DNA from: Planctomycetota bacterium
GTDB lineage: Bacteria > Planctomycetota > UBA11346
NCBI GenBank assembly: GCA_024641365.1
Contig: JAHEDF010000030.1
Span: forward strand, 1 to 16,659
DNA length: 16,659 nt
Direction of reading: 5' to 3'
The notes beneath the pieces are model-generated. The model did no database searches and had not been told where the DNA came from. It saw only the letters and a list, made by a program, of their open reading frames with translations. The position numbers were made by a program, and so were the translations under genes. Of this stretch, positions 7,765-14,291 are shown one piece after another. Position 1 is the stretch's first letter; the number at the start of each line of letters is the position of its first letter.

Positions 7765-8163
7765 TTATTTTAAATTAGATTGGTGCACAAATGCTGCGAC
7801 GACGTCAGGATTGCTACAATCTGACTCCACCAAACGGCCGCGCTCGAGGCCATTGGCAAGCGCAATGAGCGTCGGAATACGTTCCAAGCGTAAGACGGGA
7901 TTGAGGCGGTAGGGGTGGAGCGGTTGTTGTTTCCAGGCGGACCGTTCACCGACCGGGCATTCGTACAAGGTAATGTCTGGGCTAAGCTTACTACAGGCGC
8001 TGCGCAAAACCGGATCAGCGGTCACACAATCGCTGCACCAACTTTCTCCCGTTCCTGGGTCTTCACTGCCAAAACACACAAAAAAGGCGGTTTCTTGCTT
8101 AGCGATACTCTTGGAAATTTGGGTACTGACGTCATCGGGAGTGGCTAATCGGGTAATTGGCAT
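7765..8163 (-). CDS. TXNDC17/TRP14-like thioredoxin-fold protein
   Basis: A 132-residue protein whose sequence follows eukaryotic TXNDC17 (TRP14, the DUF953 thioredoxin branch) more closely than ordinary bacterial thioredoxin. It has FGSEDPGTGESWCSDC with redox cysteines 43 and 46 (TRP14 has a WCPDC site), then DPVLR, YECPVGERSAWK (TRP14: YCQVGEKPYWK), ERIPTLI with the cis-proline at 97, and LVESDC. TRP14 reduces selected disulfides, including cystine, rather than ribonucleotide reductase. Transfer of that activity here is inference. The start at 8163 gives a family-length protein. The frame continues to 8250, but that part looks unrelated. No clear ribosome site is seen. It probably shares a transcript with smpB. 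Confidence 0.85.
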   Translation of the reverse strand: MPITRLATPDDVSTQISKSIAKQETAFFVCFGSEDPGTGESWCSDCVTADPVLRSACSKLSPDITLYECPVGERSAWKQQPLHPYRLNPVLRLERIPTLIALANGLERGRLVESDCSNPDVVAAFVHQSNLK

Positions 8164-8275
8164 GTGCGGCAGTGTGCAGGTTGTGGGCGCTGAGCCAGCC
8201 CTTCCTGCAACTTTTACACAGACTGAGGTCAGGAGTAGACGAACACACACTCGTGTCGTGGTCTCAGGGGGTGAA

Positions 8276-8306
8276 TTGACAGTGTCCCAGGGAAGTCAAA
8301 TATGAT
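8276..8306 (+). promoter_or_regulatory. Candidate promoter for the L7/L12-like gene
   Basis: A perfect TTGACA (8276-8281) is followed after 19 bases by TATGAT (8301-8306). The spacing is longer than ideal. If it is used, the ATG at 8302 would lie inside the -10 element. Translation would then have to begin at the second ATG, 8317, on an almost leaderless mRNA. Confidence 0.3.
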
Positions 8307-9264
8307 CAGAGAACGTATGTCGGCCTCTTACTCATTAATCTTACGTGCTTGCCCGGAGGGTTCCCGCCCAGCGGTTGCTCAATTATTAGGGAAGGCCTTT
8401 AGCTTAAAAGACAGCACCTGTATTTCGATTGCTAGCTCAACGCCGATTGTGTTGTTGACTGAATTATCAAAAGAAGACGCAGCATCATTAACCTTGGTTA
8501 TGGTTGGGCTCCAACAAAACGGCGCTACGATTGAATTAAGTCATGAAGATGTCAGTGAATTACCAAAAATTGATTGGCCGAAACGTCCGCTCGTTTTCAA
8601 GCGAGATATTACTGAGTATGCAAACGAATATCGTGGCATGAACTTAAATATTCCAGGTACTGGAAAATCATTCACGCTACTTGAATTATTATTGGTTTAT
8701 TTAGATCCCAAAAGTCGTCCTAGTGGACAATCATCGCGTTCTTCAACGGAATTCCGTGGAGCACAATTACCAGAAATTACGCCATTTTCGAATCAAGCGT
8801 TACCGGTTACTCCGCCTGCACCAACGGCTGTGCCTCGTGCCGCAACGCAAAATGATCAAGACGCTTCATCGCGTTTAAATGAAATATTTCCGGACGAAGA
8901 CGCAGGCTTCATGCCAAATAACGATGATATAACCAGTATATTGGATCGATTATTGCCAGACGAAGAACAACCGCAGGCGCAACCAAGTAGCGGACCAATT
9001 AATACGGGATCATCGTCGGGTCGCATGCCAGCGATTAATGCTCCTGGATTTGCTGTGTTTTTGGCAAAAATATCTGATGAAGGCAAACGTGTAAAAGCTG
9101 TAGAATTATTAGCTGAATTAGGTGAAATGAGTAAAGAGGAAGCGGATTCGTTATCTAAGAAGGTAATTATCCCGGTCATGAAGGGTGTAACCAAGGAAGA
9201 GGCTGAAGCAGCCAAACAAAAATTTGCAAAAATTGGTATTTTAGCGCGTATTAAAGGTTCGTAA
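8302..9264 (+). CDS. Protein with L7/L12 C-terminal-like domains at both ends
   Basis: A 320-residue protein. Residues 248-318 read like the C-terminal domain of ribosomal protein L7/L12: GFAVFLAKISDEGKRVKAVELL, then a helix, PVMKGVTKEEAEAAKQKF and a closing IGILARIKG strand. Residues 10-79 show the same pattern in a more diverged form, with a YSLILRACPEGSRPAVAQLL strand-helix, ELSKEDAASL and GATIELS. Between them lies a globular segment (about 90-135) and a long Ser/Pro/Gln-rich, probably disordered linker with two acidic motifs. There is no L7/L12 N-terminal dimerisation domain, so this is not the ribosomal protein. Start 8302 has a weak GGGAAG upstream; 8317 is the alternative. Function unknown. 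The L7/L12 domain normally contacts translation GTPases, and a similar binding role is inference only. Confidence 0.8.
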   Translation: MIRERMSASYSLILRACPEGSRPAVAQLLGKAFSLKDSTCISIASSTPIVLLTELSKEDAASLTLVMVGLQQNGATIELSHEDVSELPKIDWPKRPLVFKRDITEYANEYRGMNLNIPGTGKSFTLLELLLVYLDPKSRPSGQSSRSSTEFRGAQLPEITPFSNQALPVTPPAPTAVPRAATQNDQDASSRLNEIFPDEDAGFMPNNDDITSILDRLLPDEEQPQAQPSSGPINTGSSSGRMPAINAPGFAVFLAKISDEGKRVKAVELLAELGEMSKEEADSLSKKVIIPVMKGVTKEEAEAAKQKFAKIGILARIKGS

Positions 9265-9294
9265 GCGCGAATAATTTTTATGATTAAATAAAAC

Positions 9295-10752
9295 TTAATG
9301 CCCGGTCTGTTTATCGCGATGCGGTAAAATTCTGTACACTACCGAACCCCATGGAGGTAAATTAACTTGAATTCCATGATGAGTAAGTGTTGATGATTTT
9401 AATAATTGTGGCTGACCACCTAATAGACAGTCATGAAATTGATTATCCCGCTCAGCAAGTGGCCCAGCTTGAACAGATCCAGAAACGGGCTCCCAGCTGG
9501 CATTAACAATTAATAATAAATCGTGGTGTCCGGGCGACGACCACAGACAGCCAATGAGGGAATTATGTACAGGCTGTTGGGGTTCTAGTAGTCGCCAACT
9601 GCCATGTTGCCGGGCCGATTCACTAATGACATGCATTAAATCAAGGTAGGCTTGGCGATGTTGCGCGGAGCCCTCTTCTGTGGGGCGACGATTACAGTGA
9701 TAAGATGCATGCAGTCGTCTGCCTTCTGCTTGCCCTTGATTAAACAAAAGCATTCCAGGAACCATGCTGGTTAATAATAAAGCGCTACGGTGGTGTTCCG
9801 GATTAGTAAATCGTGCCGCGGCGCGTTGTTCGGTGTGATTTTCTAGAAAGCGTACGCAATGATTTTGGTATTCGGGCGCTGCACGCAAATGTGCCCGGAT
9901 GGATTCAGCGTCACCCGATAATAAGCGATCATAAAGAATTTTATCAAAGGTAAAATCGAAGCCAGCTTGCTGCAATTCATACTCACGATTCCAATACACT
10001 TCAGCCATGAATAACGTGCCCGGATGTTCTGAGCGCACATGGGTTAGACAGCGTTTCCAAAATGGCTGCATTGGACGTTTCCACGTATTTTCAAAAACGT
10101 CTTGTAGCAGCAACATGGCTAAGTCACAACGCAAGCCATCACATTTTCCTGCAATGTCTGATGCGACTGTCATCATCGTTTCAGGAACCGCAGGATTACT
10201 ATAATCGAGTTGAATAGAATTGCGCCATGGTGCAAAAAAAGGATCGCGACCATGTGCTAATATATGATTACCGAGTCGGCAATACGCATTTGGTTGTGCG
10301 GCTAATTTTTGCTCGTCGCCGTAAACACAATAATCAGGATGCTCAGTAACCCATGGATGATCTAAACCAATATGATTAGGAACAAAGTCGAGCATCAATG
10401 ACAAGCCAGCACTGCGTGCGCGTTCACGAAAGCGTGCTAATGCTTCATCGCCACCTAATGTTGGACATACTGAGTAGGCTTGCGGTGCAAAAGGGGAGCC
10501 GCAAATATCATCATTGGTAATTGTTCCAAGAGTGGTTGCTAAATAATTACGAATGAGGTCGTCATTAATGGATGCTTGTCGGCTCAGTGGACCTGTTGGC
10601 CAAACACCGATGAGATAAACCCAGGTGAAACCATGTTCGACTAATTCATCTAATAAATCATTTGAGACATCATCTAATGTCACGGGACGGCCAAGTTCCA
10701 GTTGCCGTTCTTTTAGCCATGTACGTATATTTAGTTCGTACAATTGTTGCAT
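9295..10752 (-). CDS. GH13 alpha-amylase-family protein with altered region IV
   Basis: A 485-residue GH13 (beta/alpha)8 protein acting, if active, on alpha-glucosidic bonds. Region I is LDFVPNH (121-127), region II is GLRCDLAM with the nucleophile Asp210, and region III is FMAEVYW with the acid/base Glu251. Region IV reads FLENHTEQR, with Thr307 (codon 9834-9832) where GH13 enzymes carry the third catalytic carboxylate, NHD. Homologues I remember in this subgroup read FLENHDEPR. The C-terminal all-beta domain begins near residue 395. No signal peptide is present, so it is cytoplasmic. The ATG at 10752 has no clear ribosome site. It may act in glycogen or oligosaccharide turnover, or be a regulatory relic. 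Identity as GH13 is firm; activity is uncertain. Confidence 0.9.
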   Translation of the reverse strand: MQQLYELNIRTWLKERQLELGRPVTLDDVSNDLLDELVEHGFTWVYLIGVWPTGPLSRQASINDDLIRNYLATTLGTITNDDICGSPFAPQAYSVCPTLGGDEALARFRERARSAGLSLMLDFVPNHIGLDHPWVTEHPDYCVYGDEQKLAAQPNAYCRLGNHILAHGRDPFFAPWRNSIQLDYSNPAVPETMMTVASDIAGKCDGLRCDLAMLLLQDVFENTWKRPMQPFWKRCLTHVRSEHPGTLFMAEVYWNREYELQQAGFDFTFDKILYDRLLSGDAESIRAHLRAAPEYQNHCVRFLENHTEQRAAARFTNPEHHRSALLLTSMVPGMLLFNQGQAEGRRLHASYHCNRRPTEEGSAQHRQAYLDLMHVISESARQHGSWRLLEPQQPVHNSLIGCLWSSPGHHDLLLIVNASWEPVSGSVQAGPLAERDNQFHDCLLGGQPQLLKSSTLTHHGIQVNLPPWGSVVYRILPHRDKQTGH

Positions 10753-10854
10753 TAGCTAACACTAAGGGTTCTTTTCATTGCTGCCACAGTCTATTTTTGT
10801 GCACTATCTTGGCAATGTTCGCTAATGCAGGTAGTGCAATGGGATAAAGAAGAT

Positions 10855-10888
10855 AAAAAAAACACCCTCGTTTGTACAACGAGGGTGT
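10855..10888 (-). terminator. Rho-independent terminator of the TPR/alpha-CTD gene
   Basis: On the minus strand ACACCCTCGT and ACGAGGGTGT form a 10 bp stem (10888-10862) with a 7-base loop, followed directly by a run of eight T (10862-10855). It lies 27 bases past the stop of the gene ending at 10916. Confidence 0.9.
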
Positions 10889-10915
10889 GAGATAATTACA
10901 AAAAAGGCTGTTGGC

Positions 10916-12193
10916 TTAGGCTTTAATTTCTGGTTTATGTAAGCCAATGCCAAATGCACCCAGCGCGGTAGATAATTCTTGTACTACACTTTGGCCGCTT
11001 CCTGGTGCTTTAAATAAATCAAGATCGCTGTACTGCGCTAAGTCGCCAATGCGGGAAACACCAAGATTTTCCAGCATTTGTTGGCTCTTGTTGACCAGTT
11101 CGAGTTTTTCGATGCTTTCGCCTAATACTTTTTGGTCGGCTTTTGAGATGGAACGTTCTTCGCCATCGCGATACATGCCCAAACGTAAATTACGGGCGGA
11201 CAACATTTCGCGTACTTCTTTTAATGACGTTTCACCAAAATTTTTGTAACTCAGCATTTCTTGTTCTGAAATACGTAATAAGTCACCGAGGGTAAAAATA
11301 TTCATTTTTGCCAAGCAATTACGGCTGCGCACTGATAATTCAAAATCATTAACTGGTGTACGCATTATTTTTTCCATGCGTTCACGTTCACGTTCTTCGC
11401 GTTCGTCATAGTACATACTGCGACTCGATTTTGCATCACGCAGCAACATTAATGCGCGACGATCACGAGGATTATATGCCAAAACTTGGCGGAAGCAGTC
11501 GATAGCGGCATTCGATTCGCCACGTTCTTCATATAAAATACCAAGATTGGTAATGCCTGGAACAAAGTGTGGATGCACATCGGCGCACACTAAATAATAT
11601 TCGACCGCCATGTCATCGTCGCCAATGCGGTCTAATAAAACGCCTAATTTAAATGCTGATTCTACGTGCTCTGGATCTTTTTCTAAAGCGGATTCATAAG
11701 CGTTAATTGCTGCTTCCACATTGCTTTTTGCATCATGTAAACGGCCTTGTAAAAAGTCACGATCAGCGCCATCGTTAACACTTGTTAGTGCTTTTTCTGC
11801 ATCATCAATCATGTCACCGTCAAGCAAAGTGCGCACTAATTCAACATTCGCTTCTGGTAAACTTTTTGCGGCATTTGCAAAATAAGTTTTTGCTTCTGCG
11901 TGATCGCCAAGTTCATGATAAATTAATCCGAGTAACGCTTGGTTATAGGCGTCGGTACCTTCAACGCCTTCTTCTGCGTCACTAAAATGACCAAGTGCAA
12001 ATGAGACGATACCTTTGCGAACTTTCGCATCATCTTTAATACCACCCAATCCATCTTGTAGCGCAGCAGCGAGCTTACGATGTTCTTCGACATCTTGCAC
12101 GGCGGTGCGACGCAGCAGACGAATTTGCGCAAGCGTCGGACGCTGACTTCCGGTTAAAACCTGGGCGCAACGGGGCAGGGTGGCTGTGGCCAT
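10916..12193 (-). CDS. TPR protein with tandem RNA polymerase alpha-CTD domains
   Basis: A 425-residue cytoplasmic protein. Residues from about 60 to 250 form tetratricopeptide-type helical repeats, clearest at ALLGLIYHELGDHAEAKTYF, AFKLGVLLDRIGDDDMAVEYY and GITNLGILYEERGESNAAI. A charged helix (262-277) follows. Residues 279-340 match the alpha C-terminal domain of RNA polymerase: PVNDFELSVRSRNCL, TLGDLLRISEQEML, then FGETSLKEVREML. Arg289 and Asn292 correspond to the DNA-contacting E. coli alpha R265 and N268; Thr322 replaces K298. Residues 361-418 repeat the same pattern more loosely. The ATG at 12193 has GAGGAG 5 bases upstream and is chosen over a GTG at 12199. Related TPR/alpha-CTD proteins are, from memory, typical of planctomycetes. 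A role as transcription cofactor is inference. Confidence 0.9.
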   Translation of the reverse strand: MATATLPRCAQVLTGSQRPTLAQIRLLRRTAVQDVEEHRKLAAALQDGLGGIKDDAKVRKGIVSFALGHFSDAEEGVEGTDAYNQALLGLIYHELGDHAEAKTYFANAAKSLPEANVELVRTLLDGDMIDDAEKALTSVNDGADRDFLQGRLHDAKSNVEAAINAYESALEKDPEHVESAFKLGVLLDRIGDDDMAVEYYLVCADVHPHFVPGITNLGILYEERGESNAAIDCFRQVLAYNPRDRRALMLLRDAKSSRSMYYDEREERERERMEKIMRTPVNDFELSVRSRNCLAKMNIFTLGDLLRISEQEMLSYKNFGETSLKEVREMLSARNLRLGMYRDGEERSISKADQKVLGESIEKLELVNKSQQMLENLGVSRIGDLAQYSDLDLFKAPGSGQSVVQELSTALGAFGIGLHKPEIKA

Positions 12194-12222
12194 GAACACT
12201 CCTCAATATGGAAGGGGGCGGG

Positions 12223-12250
12223 ATGCTAGGGGGCGAAAGGCGGGGGTCAA
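12223..12250 (-). promoter_or_regulatory. Candidate sigma70-type promoter of the TPR/alpha-CTD gene
   Basis: Read on the minus strand, TTGACC (12250-12245) is separated by 16 bases from TAGCAT (12228-12223), placing the transcript start about 20 bases before the GAGGAG ribosome site. A short CGTCAG/CTGACG hairpin (12271-12288) lies upstream, between this promoter and the argD stop, and could weakly separate the two genes. Confidence 0.4.
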
Positions 12251-12326
12251 TGTGGATGGCTTAGAATTTGCGTCAGTGACCCCTGACGAACGCTGCACCG
12301 CTAAGCAAAGTTCGCTATGAAATGGG

Positions 12327-13517
12327 TTAACTAGACTTTTTGACCGTAGTGAGTGCCCGAGATAGGCGTTCGACTAAGTCATCAATCTCTTTGCGGCTAA
12401 TGATCAAAGGCGGTGCCAGGCGCAATGTCTGGTTGCCAGCAGGCCCGACGATGAGGCCTTCCGCCCGACAAGCAGTAATGAGTGCGGTAGGATCAGTGTC
12501 GAGCTGGACACCGATTAAAAGCCCCCGGCCACGTACTCGACCAGCGCCAAATAGTGTAATGAGCTCAGACATGATATGTTCACCATTAGCGGCGACATTG
12601 GCCATGAAACCAGGCTTATTAAGTTCGGTGATAACAGCGAGGCCAGCAGCACATGCTAATTGATTGCCGCCAAATGTTGTCCCGTGCATGCCTGGTTTGA
12701 GCATCGCGGCGATAGGTTCGCTGGCTAGAACTGCACCAATAGGTACGCCGCCACCCAGCCCTTTAGCCATGGTCATTATGTCTGGAATCACTTTGTCGTG
12801 TTGATGACAAAACATACGCCCGGTGCGACCAAAGCCCGTTTGAATTTCATCCATTACGAGCAAGGCGCCGTGCTCTGTGCATAAATCGCGTACGTTTTGT
12901 AAAAAGCCGGGCGGTGGAATTTGAACGCCACCTTCCCCTTGAATAGGCTCAATAAATACACCGGCAATGTCATCGCCTTTGCTAAATGCATCATTCAAAG
13001 CCCTGGTATTGCCATATGGCAAAAATTCACAGTCGGCTAATGGCGCAAAGGGTTCCCGGTATTTAGGATTCGCCGTGATTGATAGTGAGCCCATGGTCCG
13101 TCCATGAAAGCCGTTTTCGAAGGCAATAATGCGTTTTTTAGCGCCTTTATGTTCGCTATTACCCCATAAGCGCACCAATTTATACGCCGCTTCATTCGCT
13201 TCTGTTCCTGAATTACAAAATAAAACACGACCTGGAAAACCTACCGTTACAATTGCTTGCGCGAGCTGCTCCTGCAACGGAATCGTGTAATAATTAGAGC
13301 AATGTAGTAACGACTGCGCTTGTTGACTTATTGCCTGGACCAATGCTGGATGGGCGTGGCCAAGGGTGCTGACGGCGACACCAGCAAACGCGTCTAGATA
13401 AGTGTTGCCGTCGGCATCTTTGAGGTAGACGCCTCTGCCACTGCGAAAGGCAATATCAATACGTCCATAATTTTGAAATAATGCAGAATTTGACGGAGAA
13501 GCAGGTGATAATGACAT
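12327..13517 (-). CDS. argD: Acetylornithine aminotransferase
   Basis: A 396-residue class III PLP aminotransferase that converts N-acetylglutamate semialdehyde to N-acetylornithine in arginine synthesis, and often succinyl-diaminopimelate in lysine synthesis. Motifs: FAGVAVSTLGHAHP (44-57), FCNSGTEANEAAYKL (100-114), FENGFHGRT (133-141), FIEPIQGEGG (188-197), VMDEIQTGFGRTG with PLP-contacting Asp223, AKGLGGGVPIGA with Schiff-base Lys252, and GTTFGGNQLA (279-288). The start at 13517 is supported by AGGA 9 bases upstream and by normal family length. The frame extends to 13772, but the extra residues are low quality and would overlap the divergent lspA. Ornithine-aminotransferase-like side activity cannot be excluded. 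No other arginine gene is in the window. Confidence 0.93.
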   Translation of the reverse strand: MSLSPASPSNSALFQNYGRIDIAFRSGRGVYLKDADGNTYLDAFAGVAVSTLGHAHPALVQAISQQAQSLLHCSNYYTIPLQEQLAQAIVTVGFPGRVLFCNSGTEANEAAYKLVRLWGNSEHKGAKKRIIAFENGFHGRTMGSLSITANPKYREPFAPLADCEFLPYGNTRALNDAFSKGDDIAGVFIEPIQGEGGVQIPPPGFLQNVRDLCTEHGALLVMDEIQTGFGRTGRMFCHQHDKVIPDIMTMAKGLGGGVPIGAVLASEPIAAMLKPGMHGTTFGGNQLACAAGLAVITELNKPGFMANVAANGEHIMSELITLFGAGRVRGRGLLIGVQLDTDPTALITACRAEGLIVGPAGNQTLRLAPPLIISRKEIDDLVERLSRALTTVKKSS

Positions 13518-13649
13518 AATGAAGCGTCCTGACAGTTGTGGTTGATGAGTCTCCACTCTTGTTTTCAGTATCAAGGTGTCTGGAGGGTACGCGCCATGAC
13601 GCGGCAACTTCGCTTGCTTGCGGTTCTCTTGCCGCTCGCATACGTTAAC

Positions 13650-13685
13650 AACCAACCCCACAAGTCTTATGTGTGGGGTCTGGTT
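13650..13685. promoter_or_regulatory. Long bulged hairpin between argD and lspA
   Basis: AACCAACCCCACA (13650-13662) pairs with TGTGGGGT-TGGTT (13672-13685) through a single bulged C at 13680, leaving a 9-base loop. It is the strongest structure in the 219-base divergent gap between the argD and lspA start codons. On the plus strand it ends about 40 bases before the lspA ribosome site. No T run follows on either strand. A leader structure or a regulator-binding site are both possible. Confidence 0.35.
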
Positions 13686-13736
13686 GGAATCTAACAAATA
13701 GGTACAGAAAGTAATTTTCGTGTACTGGGAGTGATT

Positions 13737-14273
13737 ATGACTGAGGCAGCTGCAGAGCCTCCATTTTCGCAATGGGCGCGCTGGTTTGTTCCAGCGTTGT
13801 GTGCGATTTTAATTATTGATCAGGTCAGTAAAACTTGGTTATTTTATTTAAATGAACAGGGAGCAACCTTTCCGTCGTGGATTGCTTTTTCGTATAATCC
13901 TGGCGTGGCATGGGGATTAGGTCACACCATGCCAATCGCGGTTACGTTATTGACCGTTATCCTTATTCCAATTTTATGTTGGGTTTGGTGGAAACAATTT
14001 CGCCCAGTTGGTGGATTAGAGAATTTAGCATTTGGCGCGGTACTTGGTGGCGCATTCGGAAATGGTATTGACCGTACTTTATCACAGTTCGGACAGATGG
14101 AAGGTGTGCGCGATTTTATTCACGTCGATTTAAATATTATTGGCATTAATTATATTTGGCCCACTTTTAATGTTGCCGATGCAGGGATCTGTTGCGGTGT
14201 CATTTTATTGGTAATACTTTCTTTTTTTAAACGTCCGGTGCCAACGGCATCTAACACCAGAGCTCTGGTGTAA
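13737..14273 (+). CDS. lspA: Lipoprotein signal peptidase (signal peptidase II)
   Basis: A 178-residue inner-membrane aspartyl protease that removes signal peptides from diacylglyceryl-modified prolipoproteins. Four hydrophobic segments are visible, around 16-32, 64-84, 97-110 and 149-164. Conserved blocks are DQVSK (28-32), YNPGVAWG (53-60, the NxGxxxG box), GGAFGNGIDR with catalytic Asp112, and FNVADAG with catalytic Asp148. The ATG at 13737 has GGGAG (13727-13731) 5 bases upstream. A GTG two codons earlier is inside that ribosome site and is less likely. It is followed after 18 bases by the GTPase-pseudokinase gene on the same strand, so the two are probably co-transcribed. The last codons and stop form a perfect palindrome. 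Confidence 0.95.
   Translation: MTEAAAEPPFSQWARWFVPALCAILIIDQVSKTWLFYLNEQGATFPSWIAFSYNPGVAWGLGHTMPIAVTLLTVILIPILCWVWWKQFRPVGGLENLAFGAVLGGAFGNGIDRTLSQFGQMEGVRDFIHVDLNIIGINYIWPTFNVADAGICCGVILLVILSFFKRPVPTASNTRALV
14254..14271. repeat. 18-base perfect palindrome at the lspA stop
   Basis: ACACCAGAGCTCTGGTGT spans 14254-14271, from the last lspA codons into the first base of its TAA. In mRNA it can fold into a 7 bp stem with an AGCU loop, ending 9 bases before the GGAG ribosome site (14281-14284) of the next gene. It might affect coupling between the two genes or protect an mRNA end. No T run follows, so it is not a classical terminator. Confidence 0.5.
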
Positions 14274-14291
14274 GGTAGCTGGAGAAACATT

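Noticed and set aside
10801..10837. GCACTA/TAGTGC inverted repeat upstream of the GH13 gene
   Set aside because: It has only 6 bp with a 25-base loop and weak inner pairing, so it is not distinguishable from chance.
13518..13772. Extended N-terminus of argD
   Set aside because: It has low-quality composition, overlaps lspA, and the family length and AGGA site support 13517.
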